A stretch of DNA of 64,000 nt from Betaproteobacteria bacterium (GTDB taxonomy: Bacteria > Pseudomonadota > Gammaproteobacteria > Burkholderiales > Casimicrobiaceae), in NCBI GenBank assembly GCA_013298145.1, contig JAAFJO010000007.1:1-64000 (forward strand), written 5' to 3'. The position numbers and the translations under genes were made by a program. Position 1 is the stretch's first letter, and every line of letters begins with the position of its first letter. Shown in pieces: positions 52,051 to 61,447 of the stretch. The notes beneath the pieces are model-generated. The model had not been told where the DNA came from. It saw nothing but the letters and a program-made list of their open reading frames with translations, and searched no databases.

Positions 52051-54951
52051 CTAGAACGTGCCGCGCAGCGTAAGCTGTAGTGTGCGACCCGCCTGAAAAC
52101 CATTCTCAGTGCGCGACTCGTCGTTACCATACAAGCCTGCTCTGCTTGGATCGTAGTTCTTGAAGTACTCGAACGTTTTTGTTTTCATGATGTTTAGCGC
52201 ATCAAATCTGAGCTCGAAGTTCTTGGAAACTTTGTATCCGATCGTCGCGTCGACGTAGCTCCGTTCGTTGAACCACCGCTGAAAGCCTGCACCATTCATG
52301 TCGTTCGAGCCGTCGTTCGCGTAGGCAGCACGTTTTGTGTAAGAGCCACGAACGGAGAACGGGCCGCGCTCGTAAAACGCCGTTAGCGCGATTGTCTGGG
52401 GCGGAAGCGTTGGCAGCTCAAATGTGCCCGCGCCGATTTTCTTTGTTCGGTTGGAGACATTGATTTGGGTGACGCTAACCGTACCACCTAGCCCATTAAA
52501 TGGCGACGGCAGAAAGGTAAATGATTGCGAATAGGCGAACTCGACGCCTGAGATTTTGTAGGCGGTCGGCGAATTGCTAAATGAGGTGAGCGCGATAGGC
52601 GTAGTTGGTGTGGCAATCAATAGGTCGCGCTGAACGGGTTGCCACAGCGCTGGATCAAGACCCAGGGTGTTGAAGGCGACGTTGGTCGTAGTCGCAATGG
52701 CGCTACCCTTTATTTTTCGCTCGAAGAAATTCACTGCCGCGACTGAGCCTTTCGCCGGATACCACTCGAGCGTCGTATCAAAACCGTTGGAAAACTCTGG
52801 TCGAAGATCGGGGTTACCTGCTTCAACGCCGAGCAATGCTTGGTTAGGGATACGAATCGCGCCTGCGATTCGCGCGATTGGGCCGCGCGTCATAGTTTTT
52901 CCCCACGCGCCGCGCCAAACTAAGTTTTTAGCCACGTCATAGGCGAAGCTTGCGGAAGGAAGAACGTCTTCGTAAGATGCCTGCCGGTTGATGGGCTGCC
53001 AGATGCCGGCTTTATCAAGGAACACGGTATTGCTGTCAGTTTTGGTTTGCACGAAGCGTGCACCTGCGTTTGCTCGGAGAGTTCGGCCCAAGACTTGCGT
53101 CTCGAAATCTGATTGCGCAAAAAACGTAGTGATGGACTCAGTTGAGTCATAAGATGTGTTCGGAACGAGCGGGGACGCTTTGTTTTGCTCCAGTGCGCCC
53201 AGAACACCGTAGATAAAGCTACGATCCAAAACCAACCATTCTGAAGGATAGTTTGCGCTCGCGTTTTGGCTGCTGGCGCGCGCGTCGTTGCGTACAAGAT
53301 AGGCGCGAATAAATGCGAGCTTCTCAGCTGTGGTGGCGTTAGCGTAAGTTTTGTTGAGCCCCGGGATGAGAAAGTTATTAAGTACGTTCGGTGAGTTGTA
53401 GTTCGCAACGCCTTTGAAGCTTTCGGCTAAATTAATGCCAATCTTCAACATGCCATCGACCTTGCCGAAACTGTAGTCATATTCAGCGTTTAGGCTTCCA
53501 AGCTTCTGCTTGTCGGTTTCGGTTCGGTAACCGCCCGAGTAGGTGAAGCTTGTCAATGTAGCCGGGTCTAGCAGGCTTCGATCGGATTGGATCAGTGGCT
53601 TTAATGGGTCGCTTAGATTGAGGGTCAATGTCTGTCGCGACGCGGGCGCAGTGTCGCCTAATCCAGAAATTAGTGAATCGTTCCGCCACGCCTTATCGTT
53701 GCTAAGGGCAAGTTGCCCTTTTAGGCGAAGCTTGTCGCTGACCCTAAATTTCGCATTGAGCGCGTTGTAGTCGAACGCGGATTCATTTAGAAACGTTCGC
53801 GAGTAGGTATTTTGGACAAAGTTACCAATTACGCCTTGGAGGTTATTGTTGGCGTCCAAGCGAACATCGATGGGAACGAGTGCTCGTCCAGCCCCGGTTG
53901 AGTCACCGACCGACCAATGAACAAAGTTATCTTTCACGTCGTCATTGAGCTTCGAATACAGCGTATCCCAGCTCACATCCCAACGGCTATCTTTGTATTG
54001 CACCGAGGTGTTGAAGCCGGTGCGATCGCGGTCGCTCTCTTGCCCAAACACGCGGATTAGACGCGGCAGTAGTCCGCTGTTGAGTTGCGCGAGGGTTAAG
54101 CCACCGGTACCAGTCGAGGTAGTCGTATTCCAAACAATTCGATTGTTGTTAACCGCATTCAGATCGGTAGCGACCCATTGGCCGGTTGCGTTGAGAGCAC
54201 CCGCATTACCGTTGATGGCTTTCGAACTGGCGACAGATACCGAAGCACCCCAGTTTCCCCAAGTGTTGCTGACAAAAAAGTGGCCGCGGGGATTCGTGGT
54301 GCCGTCGTTGTCATTGTTGGAGGCAGTCGCTGAGAACCGCGCTACAACGCCTTTTTTGTCAAACGGTCTCGGCGTTTGCAGGTCGACGACGCCGCCGATT
54401 CCTCCCTCGGTCAGTTCTGCGAGCGGAGTTTTAAAGATGTCCGCTCTGCTAAAGAGTTCGGATGCGAACACATCGTAGCTGAACTCACGTAAACCCAACC
54501 CAATTTTCCCGGTTGAGGTGGTGCGCACGTGTGCACCGTTCAGCGTAGTGACTGTCTGGTTCACGCCGAGACCGCGAAGGCGAATCGACTGACCTTCATT
54601 GCTTATCGGGTCCTTGATGACTTCGACGCCAGGAAGCTTACCCAATGCGTCGGCGATGTTTTGCTCGGGAAACTTGCCGATATCCTCAGCAACGATCGAG
54701 TCGCGAACACCAATCGCCTCACGCTTTAAGTCCGCTGCTTTGGCGAGACTGGCTCGGTAGCCGGTAATAGTGACAGTCTCAACGACCTGCGCGCCCTTGG
54801 GCGGCGCGGGTTGACTAGGCGCTGAAGCTGAAGTCTCCGTTTGCGGCGCAGAAGGTGTCTGTTGCGCTTGAAGTTCTTGCGTTGCGACTAAGCTGCATGC
54901 GCTCGCTACGGCTAGGCTAATTGCAGTCCGCCGATTAATGGGGTCAAACAT
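52051..54951 (-). CDS. TonB-dependent receptor, Xanthomonas/Caulobacter carbohydrate type
   Basis: 966 residues from the ATG at 54951, which has GGTGGAG four bases upstream (the frame runs on to 55029 without benefit). Signal peptide ends near LQAQ, a Pro/Ser/Gln linker follows, then the plug: VVETVTITGYRASLAKAADL, DSIVAEDIGKFPEQNIADAL, GKLPGVEVIKDP and IRLRGLGVNQTVTTLNGAHV. This is the TIGR01782-type plug seen in carbohydrate-uptake receptors. The barrel ends with QAGRTLQLTLRGTF, a terminal Phe as usual. It should import oligosaccharides, likely xylan- or uronate-derived given the neighbours. Divergent from the sugar-acid operon. Confidence 0.93.
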   Translation of the reverse strand: MFDPINRRTAISLAVASACSLVATQELQAQQTPSAPQTETSASAPSQPAPPKGAQVVETVTITGYRASLAKAADLKREAIGVRDSIVAEDIGKFPEQNIADALGKLPGVEVIKDPISNEGQSIRLRGLGVNQTVTTLNGAHVRTTSTGKIGLGLREFSYDVFASELFSRADIFKTPLAELTEGGIGGVVDLQTPRPFDKKGVVARFSATASNNDNDGTTNPRGHFFVSNTWGNWGASVSVASSKAINGNAGALNATGQWVATDLNAVNNNRIVWNTTTSTGTGGLTLAQLNSGLLPRLIRVFGQESDRDRTGFNTSVQYKDSRWDVSWDTLYSKLNDDVKDNFVHWSVGDSTGAGRALVPIDVRLDANNNLQGVIGNFVQNTYSRTFLNESAFDYNALNAKFRVSDKLRLKGQLALSNDKAWRNDSLISGLGDTAPASRQTLTLNLSDPLKPLIQSDRSLLDPATLTSFTYSGGYRTETDKQKLGSLNAEYDYSFGKVDGMLKIGINLAESFKGVANYNSPNVLNNFLIPGLNKTYANATTAEKLAFIRAYLVRNDARASSQNASANYPSEWLVLDRSFIYGVLGALEQNKASPLVPNTSYDSTESITTFFAQSDFETQVLGRTLRANAGARFVQTKTDSNTVFLDKAGIWQPINRQASYEDVLPSASFAYDVAKNLVWRGAWGKTMTRGPIARIAGAIRIPNQALLGVEAGNPDLRPEFSNGFDTTLEWYPAKGSVAAVNFFERKIKGSAIATTTNVAFNTLGLDPALWQPVQRDLLIATPTTPIALTSFSNSPTAYKISGVEFAYSQSFTFLPSPFNGLGGTVSVTQINVSNRTKKIGAGTFELPTLPPQTIALTAFYERGPFSVRGSYTKRAAYANDGSNDMNGAGFQRWFNERSYVDATIGYKVSKNFELRFDALNIMKTKTFEYFKNYDPSRAGLYGNDESRTENGFQAGRTLQLTLRGTF

Positions 54952-55350
54952 GTCACTCCACCTTGTTTTACTGTGCGGCCGACTGTCAGCAATGGTGACT
55001 CGCGACCAACCTCTATTCATCAAAACCACGCATCGCCGCAGTTTTCGCAGCGTAATGCAAGGCGCCTCCTCAAACTAACTCACACAGATAATGCGTAGCC
55101 AGTTCACTATCGCATCGTGCCAGTGGGTAGGTGCAGGAGCAATTGCGAAACTCACCACGAACGATCACGAAAACGCCACACGCCTCGCAAGGGCGCGGCG
55201 GAAGCCGACGCCAGCGACGTAATCGTTATTGGGAATCGTCGGTTTCGCAATAGCACAATCAAGCACGGGCGAAGATAGTTAGTAGATCGTTCGGTTATCG
55301 AAGAAGCCCACTCTTTCCGATCAGGCAGCCCAGCCTCCAATCATTTCGCT
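54952..55350. other. Divergent promoter region of the receptor and the sugar-acid operon
   Basis: About 400 bases that must hold promoters for both directions. It contains the motif caattgcgaaactcacca at 55140-55157, also found before the glycosidase gene at 63.2 kb. No gene recognised; a 62-codon minus frame (55152-55340) is not called. Confidence 0.55.
55140..55157 (+). promoter_or_regulatory. Candidate shared operator motif, copy 1
   Basis: caattgcgaaactcacca. It matches the minus strand of 63261-63278 (caattgtgaaactcacca) at 17 of 18 positions, and the first 13 bases recur exactly at 63145-63157. Both places are promoter regions of the carbohydrate cluster. The bound regulator is not in the window. 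Confidence 0.45.
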
Positions 55351-56121
55351 GTGATCCTAACCTCGTCTTCAACTACCCGCCCAGCTCATCGCACTCAAAC
55401 TGCGATTGTCACCGGCGCGGCAGGCGCAATCGGAGTCGCGCTCGTTGACGCGATGGTGGAATCTGGCCTCCGGGTGGTGATGCTTGATCGCGACAAAGAG
55501 GCCCTTGATCGCGCCGAAGTGAAGTACGGCGAATACGTAATCCCGTGCGCGGTGGACTTAGCAGATGCAGGCTCAATTCAATCTGCCATCGGCTCCGTGC
55601 TTTCCAAATACCCCACGATCGATATCCTGGTAAACAATGCTGGTATCCTTTCGAACAACAAATTTGCATCGACTTCGCTCGACGAGTGGAGACGCGTACA
55701 CGCAGTGAATGTCGACGCGGCCTTTTTGTTGAGTCAAGCTGTACTACCGTCTATGGCGGCACAGCGCTGGGGGCGAATAATCAATATCTCGAGCTATGCG
55801 GCTAAGTCCGGCGGCCTAACAGCCGGTACCGCATACGCGGTTTCTAAGTCTGCAATGATCGGGTTGACGTTTTCGACGGCGAGAGAGTTTGCCGGCTACG
55901 GCATCACCGCTAACGCGGTGGCGCCCGCGTATGTGATGTCGCCGATGGTCAGCGAACAGCTCACCGAAGAACAACGCCAGCGTCAGCTCGCCCAAATTCC
56001 TGTTGGTCGCTTCTGCACCGCGCAAGAGGTGGCGCATGCCGTAATGTTTCTGGCCTCGCCGCTGGCTGGCTTCATCACTGGCGAGGTGATCGACATGAAT
56101 GGTGGATTGCACTTCGATTGA
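55351..56121 (+). CDS. SDR-family oxidoreductase
   Basis: 256 residues, classical short-chain dehydrogenase: cofactor motif TAIVTGAAGAIGVALVDAM, MLDRDKEALDRAEV (acidic residue suggests NAD), ILVNNAGILSNN, catalytic Ser in INISSYAAKSG and Tyr/Lys in AYAVSKSAMIGL; ends EVIDMNGGLHFD. Members of this group oxidise sugar acids or reduce keto-sugar acids. Start is a GTG at 55351. First gene of a five-gene operon; its stop overlaps the next start (TGATG). A step on a uronate or deoxy-keto acid is likely, substrate unproven. Confidence 0.88.
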   Translation: MILTSSSTTRPAHRTQTAIVTGAAGAIGVALVDAMVESGLRVVMLDRDKEALDRAEVKYGEYVIPCAVDLADAGSIQSAIGSVLSKYPTIDILVNNAGILSNNKFASTSLDEWRRVHAVNVDAAFLLSQAVLPSMAAQRWGRIINISSYAAKSGGLTAGTAYAVSKSAMIGLTFSTAREFAGYGITANAVAPAYVMSPMVSEQLTEEQRQRQLAQIPVGRFCTAQEVAHAVMFLASPLAGFITGEVIDMNGGLHFD

Positions 56122-58175
56122 TGTCAATGAGCTTGCCGGAACTTCGCTGCCACTGGAGCTTTGACACGCTCACCCCAGGTTCAAGTAACCCGGTGGATGT
56201 AGGTGCGATTGATACGATCCAAGGTGTGCAGCAAATGGTGCCCGGTATCGGCAACTGCGCCCTGCGCTTCGACGGCTTTACCACATGGCTTAAGCGCGAG
56301 CCTGGGATGCCGCCTGATCTTGGTGATGCCTTCACGGTAGAAGCTTGGGTCACGCTAGCGGCCTTCCCCTGGAACGTTGCGCCATTGTTAGACATGGCGA
56401 ACGGCCAACAAAGTGGCTTCGTGCTTGGGATTGATGATGTTGGCTGCGCGGTCATCGGTGCTCGCCTGGGTGACGTGTGGGTCGAAGCTCGGTCTGGCAG
56501 TCTGGGCCTGCACCACTGGCACCACGTATTGGCCACGGTTCAGTCGGGTATCGGGGTCACGCTCTACGTCGACGGTAAACAGGTGGCACACACAAGCGGC
56601 GAAGGCTGCTATTTGTCGCCGGGTGATATCGGCCTGGTCATCGGCCGCTCGCGCGAGCCGGTACCCGCCACGCACCCGATCCGCCCGATGGCGCATCGGC
56701 CGCACGACATCTACCTTGACGGTGCGCTGGACGAGATAAAGCTCTGGGACGGCGCCACTACAGCGGAGGCTGTTGCGGTTGACTTCGCAGCGACCTTGCC
56801 GCCAACACCCGCGCCCTTCCCGCCGCGCACGTTCCCGAGCGGCCCGGTCGGCACAGGCCGCTTCGGCGCGTTCTACACCCATCTTCAATACTATGATGCA
56901 TGGGATCGCCGCTGGCGCGTGGGGGCACACCCCGACGTGGTGGTGCGGTTTGCCGATGAGGCGTTTCGTTTTGTGTTCTGGCGTGGCACCAACTACATCC
57001 CTTGCTGGGCGACGGCTCCTGAAGGGGAAGCGAAGAGCATCTGGTACACAAACGAATTTAATGAGACCTGGGGTTATGGCGCAATCGGCTGCGCTGAGCC
57101 GATGAGCGACAAGACCTGCGCATACAGCCACGTGCGTATCATCGAAACGAGTGATGCACGGGTTGTTGTGCACTGGCGCTACGCGCTGGTGGATGTATTC
57201 GGCACCCGTCCGCGCAAAGATAACGTCACCGGCTGGACCGATTTCAGTGACGAGGTTTACACAATTTATCCGGATGGGTGCGGTACCCGCACCATCACAT
57301 TACACAGCACTCAGCCACTCGACCCGCACGAATTTCAGGAAACGATGGTTGTGCTACAGCCTGGCCAGAAGCCTGACGATGTACTCGAACTCGAAGCGCT
57401 GACCATGGCCAACATGGCGGGCGAAGAGCATACCTATAGCTGGGCTGGAGGTGCGCCCGAAGTAATAGACAAACCTGACCGTTGCAACATACAACGCATC
57501 AATATCAAGAGCACGACGAAGCCCTTTGTCATCGTCTCGCCTCGTCACTGCTTGAAGCGTGACCACAGCAAGAGCGACCGTCCGGTCTTTCCTGTGTACC
57601 GGAACGAAATTCGACCTGATCAGACCTTTACCTGGTGGAACCACTGGCCCACCACCGACCTGCCGAGCGATGGCCGGCATGCGATGACTAACGACCGCGC
57701 TGCGCATTCGTCGCTGTTGTCAGGTATGGAGTGGGAAGACCATGAGGTAACACCGACGTCGCGTACCCGGGTAATGTTGCATGGCCTCACGCGGACGAGC
57801 GCCGCTGGCCTGGTACCGCTTGCGAAAAGCTGGCTGCAACCGCCCACACTGATCCTTGAAAGCGCAGGCTTTGTAAACGGTGGCTACGACATCACCCAGC
57901 GCTGCTATCTCGTCGACCGTATTGATGCCGCGGCGTCTGAGCTCCGACTGCGCTTCGATGCCAGTGCAGAGCACCCACTGGCCAACACATGTTTACTAGT
58001 GCGCAACTGGGACGAGCGCGTGCGCGTGACCGTCGATGAAGTCGCAGTAAGTGCTGACAGCGGAATACGCCAAGGCCATCGCGACAGGCTCGAGGCGCGT
58101 GACTTGCTGCTCTGGCTACCGCTGCGACGCAATGCACCGGTTAGCCTGCTACTGACGGCTAACGAACCTACCTGA
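56121..58175 (+). CDS. LamG-domain protein of unknown function in sugar-acid operon
   Basis: 684 residues from the ATG at 56121, which overlaps the SDR stop by one base. No signal peptide is visible. Residues 1-215 form a LamG/concanavalin-like domain (CALRFDGFTTWLKREPGM, FTVEAWVTLAAFPWN, LHHWHHVLATVQSG, VTLYVDGKQVAHTS, YLDGALDEIKLWDGA). The remaining 460 residues are beta-rich with many aromatic residues (FYTHLQYYDAWDRRWR, FRFVFWRGTNYIPCWAT, YTNEFNETWGYGAIGCAEPM, FTWWNHWPTTDLPSDG). Conserved-looking His, Glu and Tyr suggest an enzyme acting on carbohydrate, but no family is recognised. The stop overlaps the next start (TGATG). Confidence 0.78.
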   Translation: MSMSLPELRCHWSFDTLTPGSSNPVDVGAIDTIQGVQQMVPGIGNCALRFDGFTTWLKREPGMPPDLGDAFTVEAWVTLAAFPWNVAPLLDMANGQQSGFVLGIDDVGCAVIGARLGDVWVEARSGSLGLHHWHHVLATVQSGIGVTLYVDGKQVAHTSGEGCYLSPGDIGLVIGRSREPVPATHPIRPMAHRPHDIYLDGALDEIKLWDGATTAEAVAVDFAATLPPTPAPFPPRTFPSGPVGTGRFGAFYTHLQYYDAWDRRWRVGAHPDVVVRFADEAFRFVFWRGTNYIPCWATAPEGEAKSIWYTNEFNETWGYGAIGCAEPMSDKTCAYSHVRIIETSDARVVVHWRYALVDVFGTRPRKDNVTGWTDFSDEVYTIYPDGCGTRTITLHSTQPLDPHEFQETMVVLQPGQKPDDVLELEALTMANMAGEEHTYSWAGGAPEVIDKPDRCNIQRINIKSTTKPFVIVSPRHCLKRDHSKSDRPVFPVYRNEIRPDQTFTWWNHWPTTDLPSDGRHAMTNDRAAHSSLLSGMEWEDHEVTPTSRTRVMLHGLTRTSAAGLVPLAKSWLQPPTLILESAGFVNGGYDITQRCYLVDRIDAAASELRLRFDASAEHPLANTCLLVRNWDERVRVTVDEVAVSADSGIRQGHRDRLEARDLLLWLPLRRNAPVSLLLTANEPT

Positions 58176-59110
58176 TGGAATACCGACGGCTTGGCAAGAC
58201 CGGTTTGCAGGTCTCCGCGCTGAGTTTCGGCGCCTCCGCACTCGGTGGCGTGTTCCACCCTGTGGATGAGGACGACGCCATCGCCGCAGTGCACGCGGCG
58301 CTCGACGCAGGCATCAATTATTTCGATGTCGCCCCGGCCTATGGCGGCACCCGCGCGGAAGCCGTGTTGGGTAAGGCGCTAAAGGGCATTCCACGGCACC
58401 GCTACTTACTTTCAACGAAGATTGGCAAGTACACCAACCCCGGCGTCTACGGCGATGACACATTGGATTACTCACGTACACGAACACGACGCTCTCTCGA
58501 GGAGAGCGCTGGCCGCTTGGGCACTGAGTACTTCGACATCCTGCACATTCATGACATCGAGTACCAAGCCCGACGCCACACGGAATGGGCGCTCTCCGAG
58601 GGGCTCGATACGGTGCACGAGCTCAAACGAGAGGGTCGCATCGGCGCGGTAGGCTTTGGCATTTACCCGATCGACTTGTGGCAGCTTATCTTGACCAACT
58701 GTTCGGTAGACGCTGCACTCATCCACAATCACCACTCGCTCAGCGACACCCGGCTGCTTGAGCTACTGCCGCTGGCAGCGCTGCACGACGTCGGTGTGAT
58801 CAACGCATCGCCCTTTGCCAGCGGCCTGCTCACTGAACGCGGCCCCGCCGACTGGCACCCCGCCACGCAGGCCGATCGAGCCGTGTTCCGTGAGGCAGCA
58901 GCGCTATGCGAACGCAGGGATAGTTCCATCTCTAAGTTAGCCTTCCAATTCAGCACGCGGCGAACTGAAATCCCAACCACGATGTTTAGTACTGCTGATG
59001 CAGCGGCGGTACGTCGCAACGTTGAGTGGTTCGCCGAGCCGATCGACCACACGCTGGTGCAAGCGGTTCAGGCCGTACTGACGCCGGTGATGAACAAAGA
59101 CTGGTTTTGA
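58175..59110 (+). CDS. Aldo/keto reductase, L-fucose/L-galactose dehydrogenase-like
   Basis: 311 residues. AKR motifs: YRRLGKTGLQVSALSFGA, AGINYFDVAPAYGGTRAEAV with the catalytic Asp and Tyr, LLSTKIGKYTN with Lys and DILHIHDIEYQARRH with His. This pattern is that of D-threo-aldose/L-galactose 1-dehydrogenases, which oxidise aldoses to lactones. The following gene is a lactonase, supporting that reading. The start overlaps the LamG stop by one base; two bases separate its stop from the next gene. Confidence 0.87.
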   Translation: MEYRRLGKTGLQVSALSFGASALGGVFHPVDEDDAIAAVHAALDAGINYFDVAPAYGGTRAEAVLGKALKGIPRHRYLLSTKIGKYTNPGVYGDDTLDYSRTRTRRSLEESAGRLGTEYFDILHIHDIEYQARRHTEWALSEGLDTVHELKREGRIGAVGFGIYPIDLWQLILTNCSVDAALIHNHHSLSDTRLLELLPLAALHDVGVINASPFASGLLTERGPADWHPATQADRAVFREAAALCERRDSSISKLAFQFSTRRTEIPTTMFSTADAAAVRRNVEWFAEPIDHTLVQAVQAVLTPVMNKDWF

Positions 59111-59112
59111 CC

Positions 59113-59985
59113 GTGACTGCCCCTGCCGCAACACCGCTGCGCATCGACGCTCATCAGCACTTCTGGGACTACTCGAAGCACGCGGCCGACTACGTCTGGA
59201 TGGGCGCGAACGATGGTGTACTCAAGCGCAACTTTATGCCGGCCGACCTGGTGCCGCTGCTGGACCAGGCGGGTCTCCACGGGAGCATCGCGGTGCAGGC
59301 GCGTGAGTTACCTGAAGAAACGCGGTTCCTGCTCGATTTGGCAGCGGATCACTCTCGCATATTGGGCGTAGTCGGTTGGCTCGATCTGTGCGCCCCGGAC
59401 ATCGAATCCACCATTGAGGTTCACGCGACCGACAAGAAGCTGCGCGGACTGCGCATGCTGATCCACGACCGCGCCGATCCCAACTTTGCCGATTCGCCCG
59501 CGCACCTTCGCGGCGTGTCGCTGCTCGACCGTCACGGCCTGACATACGACCTGCTCCTGCGTCCTGAGCATCTCGCCGCTGCGACTCGGCTCGTGGATGC
59601 GTTGCCGCAGCAGCGGTTTGTGATTGACCACATCGCCAAACCGCGTATCTCTGAGCGCCCAGACCCGGGTTGGACCAAGGCTATACGTGAAATAGCCCGC
59701 CGCTCAAACGTGTGGTGCAAGATTTCTGGTTTATCGACATTGCAGAAAAGTGATCTTTTGTCCGCAACTTCATTGCATTGCACGCTTAATTCTGTACTTG
59801 ATGTCTTCGGCGCAAGGCGATGCATGGTCGGCTCAGATTGGCCGGTCTGTTTGCTTGGCGCGTCGTACGCCGACACTGCGGCGATAACGCTCGATTGGGC
59901 ATCCACCTTGTCTACGGACGAGAGGGATGCGCTGTTTGGTCAGACCTGCGTAGATTTCTACAAACTCAACGGAGTATTCCCGTGA
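59113..59985 (+). CDS. Amidohydrolase-2 family sugar lactonase (fuconolactonase-like)
   Basis: 290 residues from the GTG at 59113, two bases after the aldo/keto reductase stop. PF04909 pattern: [20 protein letters not shown] with the HxH metal site, [61 protein letters not shown] and [18 protein letters not shown] with the catalytic Asp. Relatives are L-fuconolactonase and rhamnonolactonase, which hydrolyse aldonolactones. Its stop overlaps the UxuA start (GTGA). Confidence 0.88.
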   Translation: MTAPAATPLRIDAHQHFWDYSKHAADYVWMGANDGVLKRNFMPADLVPLLDQAGLHGSIAVQARELPEETRFLLDLAADHSRILGVVGWLDLCAPDIESTIEVHATDKKLRGLRMLIHDRADPNFADSPAHLRGVSLLDRHGLTYDLLLRPEHLAAATRLVDALPQQRFVIDHIAKPRISERPDPGWTKAIREIARRSNVWCKISGLSTLQKSDLLSATSLHCTLNSVLDVFGARRCMVGSDWPVCLLGASYADTAAITLDWASTLSTDERDALFGQTCVDFYKLNGVFP

Positions 59986-61172
59986 ATAAATCCCTGCCCT
60001 ACTTGATGGAACAGACGATGCGCTGGTTCGGCCCCGGCGACCCCGTGAGCCTACGTGATATCCGCCAGGCGGGATGCGAGGGTGTGGTCAGTGCGCTGCA
60101 TCACATCGCCAATGGCGAGGTATGGAGCGTCGAAGAGATTGTGAAGCGCAAGCTCGAAATTGAATCTGCCGGTATGCGTTGGAGCGTTGTGGAGAGCCTG
60201 CCTGTTGACGAACGAATCAAAGTGCAAGGAGACGGTTTCGAGCGCTGTATTGAAAACTACAAAACCAGCTTGCGCAACCTCGCTGCCTGTGGCGTCACAG
60301 TCGTCACTTACAACTTCATGCCGCTGCTCGATTGGACCCGTACCGACTTGCAGTACACCCTTCCTGATGGCGCGAGGGCCCTTAAATTCGAGCTTGACGC
60401 CGTTGCCGCCTTCGACATTTACATGCTCAAACGCCCAGGGGCCGCCAATAGCTACACCCCTGCCATCCAGGCGGCCGCAGCGAGCCGCTGGGCCAGCATG
60501 GACGACGCAGCGCGCAGCCTGCTGGAGCGCAACATCATTAAGGGTCTGCCGGGCAGCGAGGAGAGCTTTACGTCAAAGGACTTCCTGCGCGCCATCGAGG
60601 GTTTTGCGCACATCGATCATACAAAACTGAAGTCGCACCTGGTGCACTTTCTGCAACAGGTGTGCCCTGTGGCAGATGAGGTCGGCGTGCAGCTCGTTAT
60701 CCACCCTGACGACCCGCCGTACACCATGTTTGGCTTGCCGCGTGTGCTATCCACGGAGGCCGACGTGGCCGAACTGTTCGAGCGTGTACCCAACCCGTCG
60801 AATGGTCTCTGCATGTGCGTGGGCTCGTTCAGTATTCGTGCCGACAATAATCTGGTGGCGATGATTGAGCGCTTTGGGAGCCGCATCTACTTTACCCATT
60901 TGCGCAATACGCTGCGCGAAGATAACGGCGATTTCTACGAGTCTGCTCACCTAGACGGAAGTATCGACATGTTTGAGGCGGTGAAGGCCCTACGCCAGGT
61001 TTCATTGAAGTACGGTAAGCGCATTCCGATGCGACCCGACCACGGGCACCAGATGCTTGACGATCTGCGTAAACATACAAACCCTGGCTATTCGGCCATC
61101 GGCCGTCTCAGGGGGCTGGCAGAACTGCGTGGTCTCGAATTGGGCATTGCGCGCTCGATGGCGACAGCATGA
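59982..61172 (+). CDS. uxuA: Mannonate dehydratase UxuA
   Basis: 396 residues from the GTG at 59982 (overlapping the lactonase stop by four bases; the longer frame starting at 59820 is an artefact). UxuA motifs: [98 protein letters not shown] and [11 protein letters not shown]. The enzyme dehydrates D-mannonate to 2-keto-3-deoxygluconate. Last gene of the operon. With dehydrogenase and lactonase upstream it suggests an oxidative route entering KDG, perhaps from uronates released by the glycosidases; the true substrate is inferred. Confidence 0.93.
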   Translation: MNKSLPYLMEQTMRWFGPGDPVSLRDIRQAGCEGVVSALHHIANGEVWSVEEIVKRKLEIESAGMRWSVVESLPVDERIKVQGDGFERCIENYKTSLRNLAACGVTVVTYNFMPLLDWTRTDLQYTLPDGARALKFELDAVAAFDIYMLKRPGAANSYTPAIQAAAASRWASMDDAARSLLERNIIKGLPGSEESFTSKDFLRAIEGFAHIDHTKLKSHLVHFLQQVCPVADEVGVQLVIHPDDPPYTMFGLPRVLSTEADVAELFERVPNPSNGLCMCVGSFSIRADNNLVAMIERFGSRIYFTHLRNTLREDNGDFYESAHLDGSIDMFEAVKALRQVSLKYGKRIPMRPDHGHQMLDDLRKHTNPGYSAIGRLRGLAELRGLELGIARSMATA

Positions 61173-61313
61173 ACCATCGCAACATCGCGCGACCTTTGGC
61201 ACTCCTCAGAGGAGTGGCACCGCGTCGTCCTCAACAAAAGCGCTCTTCCACGGTTCACACCACGACCGTCTAAACAGGAGCATCAGATAGCGAGTCAGAA
61301 ACACGTCCTGTAG

Positions 61314-61331
61314 CGCCGGATTCGTCCGGCG
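61314..61331. other. Hairpins in the uxuA/glycosidase convergent spacer
   Basis: Between 61173 and 61447 there are a seven-pair stem with ttcg loop (cgccgga/tccggcg, 61314-61331) and a larger imperfect inverted repeat at 61367-61386 and 61407-61426 (tttttcgggt.../...acccgaaaaa). None is followed by a clean T-run, so they are only likely transcript-end structures for the two convergent genes. Confidence 0.45.
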
Positions 61332-61447
61332 TTCAACTGACTGGCGCGACACGTCCTGCCTCGTTGTTTTTCGGGTTGTAGCGACCGCGTAGCCGCCCCT
61401 GTTCTTGGTCGCTGTCACCCGAAAAAGATTCGTTGCAAAGACCGAGA

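Noticed and set aside
59820..59981. N-terminal extension of the UxuA frame
   Set aside because: It overlaps the lactonase gene out of frame; the conserved UxuA N-terminus begins at the GTG at 59982.
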